16,918 nt of DNA from an uncultured bacterium. Lineage in GTDB: Bacteria > Cyanobacteriota > Vampirovibrionia > Gastranaerophilales > Gastranaerophilaceae. The notes under the pieces were generated by a model that had not been told where the DNA came from, did not search any database, and was given only the letters and a program-made list of their open reading frames with translations. Where the stretch lies: positions 1 through 16,918 of the forward strand of contig CASELB010000068.1 of assembly GCA_949288685.1 (NCBI GenBank). Reading direction: 5' to 3'. Shown piece after piece: positions 13,641-16,918 of the stretch (positions are counted from its first letter, which is position 1; each line of letters begins with the position of its first letter). The position numbers and the translations under genes were made by a program.

Positions 13641-15999
13641 TTTCGACCTGATAAAAAAAGCAATAGAAGTTGAGGTTTCATATAAATACATCGACGTAAG
13701 AGGAAAAACCATGACGTTTTCCAAATTTATCTGTCAGGAACTAAAAACACTCATAAAATCTTCCGGTAAAAACCCTAAATGGGTTGTTCTCTATGAACAT
13801 TTTAATAATTATTCAACTGACAGTTATCCTGAACGAAAAAAATGTATTGACAGACTTATTAAAGCAATTAGAGCCGAACTCAATCCGCCTGAAAATTCAA
13901 ACACCGACACAATAAAACCGCCCTCTCAAACTGACGTAATGTACATAAAAGGAGTCGGACCTAAAATAGCTTATCAGTTTAACAAACTCGGAATTTATAC
14001 GGCAAATGACCTTTTATTTTATTTCCCCTCTAAACACATTGATTACTCTTCAAGAACCAAAATCCGCTCTTTAAAAGAAGGGATGAGTACAACCGTTTTC
14101 GGATATATAAAATCAATATCCGCTTACTCTTCAAAAAACGGACTCGGCATTGTAAAACTGATTGTAGCAGATGAAACAGGTAAACTTCCGATAAACTTTT
14201 TTTATGGTAAAGCTAATAAATTTATGCTTGAAAGAACAAAAGCACAATTCCCTAAGAATGCAAATATTATGCTCTCAGGTATAGTTAAGCGAAGCAGTTA
14301 TGACAATCAGCTTACATTAGATAAACCGACATATTCAATCATGACTGCTGAAATTTTTGAAAACTCTAACCTTAACTTAGGCAGGATAGTTCCTGTTTAT
14401 CCCCTGTGTGAAAACCTTAGTCCCAAAACTCTGCGGCGCGCAATCTATAATGCTATTACAATATACAAAAATGAAATTAAAGATGTACTACCGGATTATC
14501 TTATTCAAAAATACGGATTTATACACAAAGCAGATGCAATAGAACAAATCCATTTCCCGCAAAATATGGAAACGTTGGAAATTGCACGTAATACATTAAT
14601 TTACGAAGAATTTTTCTTAATACAATTAAAACTTGCACTTGCAAGACAAAAAACAGAATCCGACTACACCGCTTATCCGCTAATTGTAAAACCGGACGGA
14701 CTGGTCATGACTTTTATTAAGAGTCTTCCCTTTGAACTTACCGGAGCGCAAAAGCGTGCAATAAACGAAATTTTAAATGATATGCATTCAAGTAAGCCTA
14801 TGCAGCGGCTTTTACAGGGAGATGTAGGAAGCGGTAAGACGGTTGTAGCCTGCGTTATGCTGCTTGCGGCAATTGAAAACAGTTATCAGGCAGCACTTAT
14901 GGCGCCAACAGAAATTTTGGCACAACAACACTACAACAACCTTGTAAAATGGCTTACCCCGCTCGGAATAAGTATAGGACTTTTCCTTGGTTCATCAGGT
15001 GCAAAAATGAGACGTGAAGAAGAACAAAATCTTACAAACGGGCAAACAAAAATAGCTGTTGGCACTCACGCACTCATTCAGGATAATATCAAATTTAATA
15101 ACCTCGGAGCCGTTGTAATAGATGAGCAGCACCGGTTTGGAGTAAAACAACGGCTGTCTCTAAGGCAAAAAAGCAAACTTCCGCAAATATTAACAATGAC
15201 CGCGACCCCGATACCAAGAACACTTGCAATAACCCTAAACGGAGACCTTGACTTAACTGTAATTGACGAAATGCCAAAAGGCAGAAAACCGATTATAACA
15301 AAATTTGTAAACTCCAGACCGCTTATTACAAAACTTATAAGGGATGAAGTTTCAAAAGGACATCAGGTCTATATAGTTTACCCTCTTATTGAAGAAAGTG
15401 AAACCCTTTCTGCCAAAGCCGCAACAATTGAGGCTGAAAGATGGCAGAATGAAATTTTCCCCGATTTGAAAATTGGTCTACTGCACGGTAAACTTAAAAA
15501 CTCCGAAAAAGATGATGTGATGGAAAAATTTAAAAATAAAGAATTCGACATACTTGTATCAACAACGGTTGTAGAAGTAGGGGTTGATGTACCAAACGCC
15601 ACTGTTATCGTAATAGAAAACGCCGAAAGGTTTGGACTTTCACAATTACACCAGTTAAGAGGACGAGTAGGACGTTCTGATATTCAATCATACTGCATAC
15701 TCTCTTCAAACACACGAAACCCGCAGACTAAAGAGCGGCTAAACATTATGACAGAAACAAATGACGGATTTGTTATAGCTGAAAAAGACCTTCAGTTCCG
15801 CGGACCGGGAGAATTTTTAGGCGTAAGGCAGAGCGGTCTGCCTGATTTAATTATTTCTGACCTTGTTCGTGACGCAAATATTCTTGAAGCAGCCAGAAAT
15901 GACGCTATTGAATTTGTTAAATCCAAAGACATAAATAATTATCCGGCACTAATTAACGCTGACCAGCTAAAATTAAACAGTGATATATTAGGGTGTTAA
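13633..15999 (+). CDS. recG: ATP-dependent DNA helicase RecG
   Basis: RecG remodels stalled forks and branch-migrates Holliday junctions. The 788-residue product has an N-terminal helical extension (1-100), the wedge/OB domain beginning at IKGVGPKIAYQF (105-116), Walker A GDVGSGKT (396-403), DEQH (497-500), TMTATPIPRTLA (521-532), motif VI HQLRGRVGRS (673-682) and the RecG-specific FRGPGEFLGVRQSG (722-735). It is longer than E. coli RecG (693) because of the N-terminal part, which resembles the extension of cyanobacterial RecG proteins. I chose GTG at 13633 because that extension (KKAIEVEV...YIDVRG...FSKF) begins there and GAGGA precedes it. The ATG at 13711 would remove the first helix. It overlaps the cyclase stop by 8 bases. 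Confidence 0.94.
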   Translation: MYSFDLIKKAIEVEVSYKYIDVRGKTMTFSKFICQELKTLIKSSGKNPKWVVLYEHFNNYSTDSYPERKKCIDRLIKAIRAELNPPENSNTDTIKPPSQTDVMYIKGVGPKIAYQFNKLGIYTANDLLFYFPSKHIDYSSRTKIRSLKEGMSTTVFGYIKSISAYSSKNGLGIVKLIVADETGKLPINFFYGKANKFMLERTKAQFPKNANIMLSGIVKRSSYDNQLTLDKPTYSIMTAEIFENSNLNLGRIVPVYPLCENLSPKTLRRAIYNAITIYKNEIKDVLPDYLIQKYGFIHKADAIEQIHFPQNMETLEIARNTLIYEEFFLIQLKLALARQKTESDYTAYPLIVKPDGLVMTFIKSLPFELTGAQKRAINEILNDMHSSKPMQRLLQGDVGSGKTVVACVMLLAAIENSYQAALMAPTEILAQQHYNNLVKWLTPLGISIGLFLGSSGAKMRREEEQNLTNGQTKIAVGTHALIQDNIKFNNLGAVVIDEQHRFGVKQRLSLRQKSKLPQILTMTATPIPRTLAITLNGDLDLTVIDEMPKGRKPIITKFVNSRPLITKLIRDEVSKGHQVYIVYPLIEESETLSAKAATIEAERWQNEIFPDLKIGLLHGKLKNSEKDDVMEKFKNKEFDILVSTTVVEVGVDVPNATVIVIENAERFGLSQLHQLRGRVGRSDIQSYCILSSNTRNPQTKERLNIMTETNDGFVIAEKDLQFRGPGEFLGVRQSGLPDLIISDLVRDANILEAARNDAIEFVKSKDINNYPALINADQLKLNSDILGC

Positions 16000-16011
16000 A
16001 TTTTATACTCA

Positions 16012-16039
16012 ACGGAACCGGCAGTTCTGCCGGTTCCGT
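16012..16039. terminator. GC-rich hairpin between convergent recG and the unknown gene
   Basis: A perfect 12-base inverted repeat, ACGGAACCGGCA and its complement, with a 4-base loop starts 13 bases after the recG stop. The stem is far richer in GC than its surroundings. Neither side has a proper T run: the plus strand continues CAGAATTTGATTTT and the minus strand TGAGTATAAAATTT. It probably ends recG transcripts or protects 3' ends from both sides, but it is not a textbook intrinsic terminator. Confidence 0.55.
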
Positions 16040-16095
16040 CAGAATTTGATTTTATAAAGTTTCGGATTCTTTACAGATTTACCGTAGCATCTTAT

Positions 16096-16918
16096 TTACT
16101 TGCCTTCTTTCAGAGTCTCAAACGCTACTTTTGCTGCATCTCCGACAGGTTCATAACGCTTTAACAGCGTTTCTTTAATATCAACAACGTATGGATCACC
16201 GTCAATATCATACATTACTGCTTGACCGTCTTTGACTGTTACCCCATCAGGTCTCTCTTTGGTTTTAACAACAGTTCCTTCCGGTACTATTTTAAAAGCA
16301 GACGGAACTAAATCTTTTTGAATTTCTATTGCGTTTTGAATCCCAGGTTTTACATCATACAACGGGTCAATCTGATTGGTCGCCGGATTTCTGTAAGTTT
16401 TTGCAATAACTGTCGGGTCGCCTACAGCAAAGTCACCGGCGGCTCTGTCATAAATCATTATTACAGAATTAGGTTTAACCTCGTGCGGACTTTCAGGATT
16501 CCATTTGTTCGGGACATAGAGTTTTCCGTCTTCTCCGCGGTATACAATTCCGTCCGGTTCGTTTGTAGTTGTATATGCTGTTGCTTTACCCTGTTTTGTT
16601 TGAGTTGGTATTGCATCCGCCGGAAACTTTGAGCGGACATTTGAATAATCAGGGGTTTCAAATCTCGCACGATAATTAACAGGTGCACCGATTTCCGGAT
16701 TTTGTATCAATTTGCCCTCTTTTGCTGCTTGTAAATACGCTTTCCCAAGTTCATATCCTTGAAAATTATTGCCTGGATTCAAACGTTCTATTGGAGGCAC
16801 TTCATACGAATTACCTTTTCTCAGTATTAAATCACCCGCCGTAGTTTGTATACCACTATTTGCTGCTCTAATTTTTATTTGGTCATCCCAAAGGTAGTGT
16901 TTATATGCCTCCGGAATC
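16096..16918 (-). CDS. Unrecognised protein with repeated beta-type modules (5' end outside window)
   Basis: I do not recognise the function. The frame is open from the TAA at 16096 through the right edge of the window, giving at least 273 C-terminal residues. The GTG at 16800 is internal, not a start, because the 39 upstream codons are open and read in the same style (for example AGDLILRKGNSYEVPP across it). The protein is rich in Pro, Gly, Asp and Tyr and has no visible membrane segment. Two segments look like copies of one module: VKPNSVIMIYD...GDFAVGDP...AKTYRNP and VKDGQAVMYD...GDPYVVDI...KRYEPV. The GD...TYEP pattern recalls small phage and bacterial proteins with a GDYLV...FEKTYEPV ending. 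It converges on recG. Confidence 0.7.
   Translation of the reverse strand, partial: IPEAYKHYLWDDQIKIRAANSGIQTTAGDLILRKGNSYEVPPIERLNPGNNFQGYELGKAYLQAAKEGKLIQNPEIGAPVNYRARFETPDYSNVRSKFPADAIPTQTKQGKATAYTTTNEPDGIVYRGEDGKLYVPNKWNPESPHEVKPNSVIMIYDRAAGDFAVGDPTVIAKTYRNPATNQIDPLYDVKPGIQNAIEIQKDLVPSAFKIVPEGTVVKTKERPDGVTVKDGQAVMYDIDGDPYVVDIKETLLKRYEPVGDAAKVAFETLKEGK

Noticed and set aside
16318..16632. Open frame opposite the unknown right-edge gene
   Set aside because: The Cys- and Phe-rich product looks like a reverse reading of the Pro/Gly/Asp-rich protein. The minus-strand frame has clear repeats and runs longer.
16798..16800. GTG at 16800 as the start of the last gene
   Set aside because: The frame is open for 39 more codons to the window edge with consistent composition, so this GTG is internal.
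1..16918. Defence system, CRISPR array, prophage, transposon or tRNA
   Set aside because: No regularly spaced repeats, integrase or transposase motifs, or tRNA-like cloverleaf sequences were seen. Nearly all bases are explained by housekeeping genes.

Overview
The window is AT-rich bacterial chromosome with tightly packed housekeeping genes. I infer a gut-type relative of the Cyanobacteria (Melainabacteria/Vampirovibrionia, Gastranaerophilales-like). The reasons are the low GC content, a RecG with a cyanobacterial-style N-terminal helical extension, a CHASE2-class III nucleotide cyclase, a monofunctional AroH-type chorismate mutase and a CsaB-type pyruvyl transferase. No ribosomal RNA is present, so this placement is an inference and not proof. 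I see no mobile element, CRISPR array, tRNA or integrase.

Layout. (1) Positions 12-2254, plus strand: def, fmt, aroH and a stand-alone receiver domain, each overlapping the next by 4-8 bases, so probably one transcript. (2) Positions 2249-4694, minus strand: a small PC4-type ssDNA-binding protein followed one base later by priA, driven by a clear extended -10 promoter. The priA stop overlaps the receiver gene's stop tail to tail. (3) Positions 4774-5188, minus strand: trxA with its own terminator. (4) Positions 5270-6187, plus strand: a DEDDh exonuclease sharing a short, nearly symmetric divergent promoter region with trxA. (5) Positions 11644 down to 6190, minus strand: eda, kdgK, csaB, pyrH, frr, cdsA, rnc, mostly overlapping. 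This may be one long operon or two, with a possible promoter before pyrH. (6) Positions 11688-15999, plus strand: a membrane CHASE2 adenylate cyclase overlapping recG. (7) From 16096 to the window end, minus strand: the 3' part of an unrecognised gene whose start lies outside the window.

How the genes work together. def and fmt form the N-formyl-methionine cycle. pyrH, frr and cdsA form a widely conserved block (UMP kinase, ribosome recycling, phospholipid precursor), here joined to rnc. priA, recG and the exonuclease serve fork restart and DNA repair. eda and kdgK form the lower part of a 2-keto-3-deoxy sugar acid pathway yielding pyruvate and glyceraldehyde 3-phosphate, coupled to a cell-surface pyruvyl transferase.

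I did not find a clearly new defence or mobile system. The most interesting points are: an RNase III lacking the usual second catalytic Asp; KDPG aldolase and KDG kinase homologues that have both lost conserved active-site residues while sharing an operon; an apparently leaderless cyclase gene whose promoter interlocks with that of eda; an orphan receiver with an enlarged loop in a translation operon; and an unknown protein with repeated modules at the right edge.
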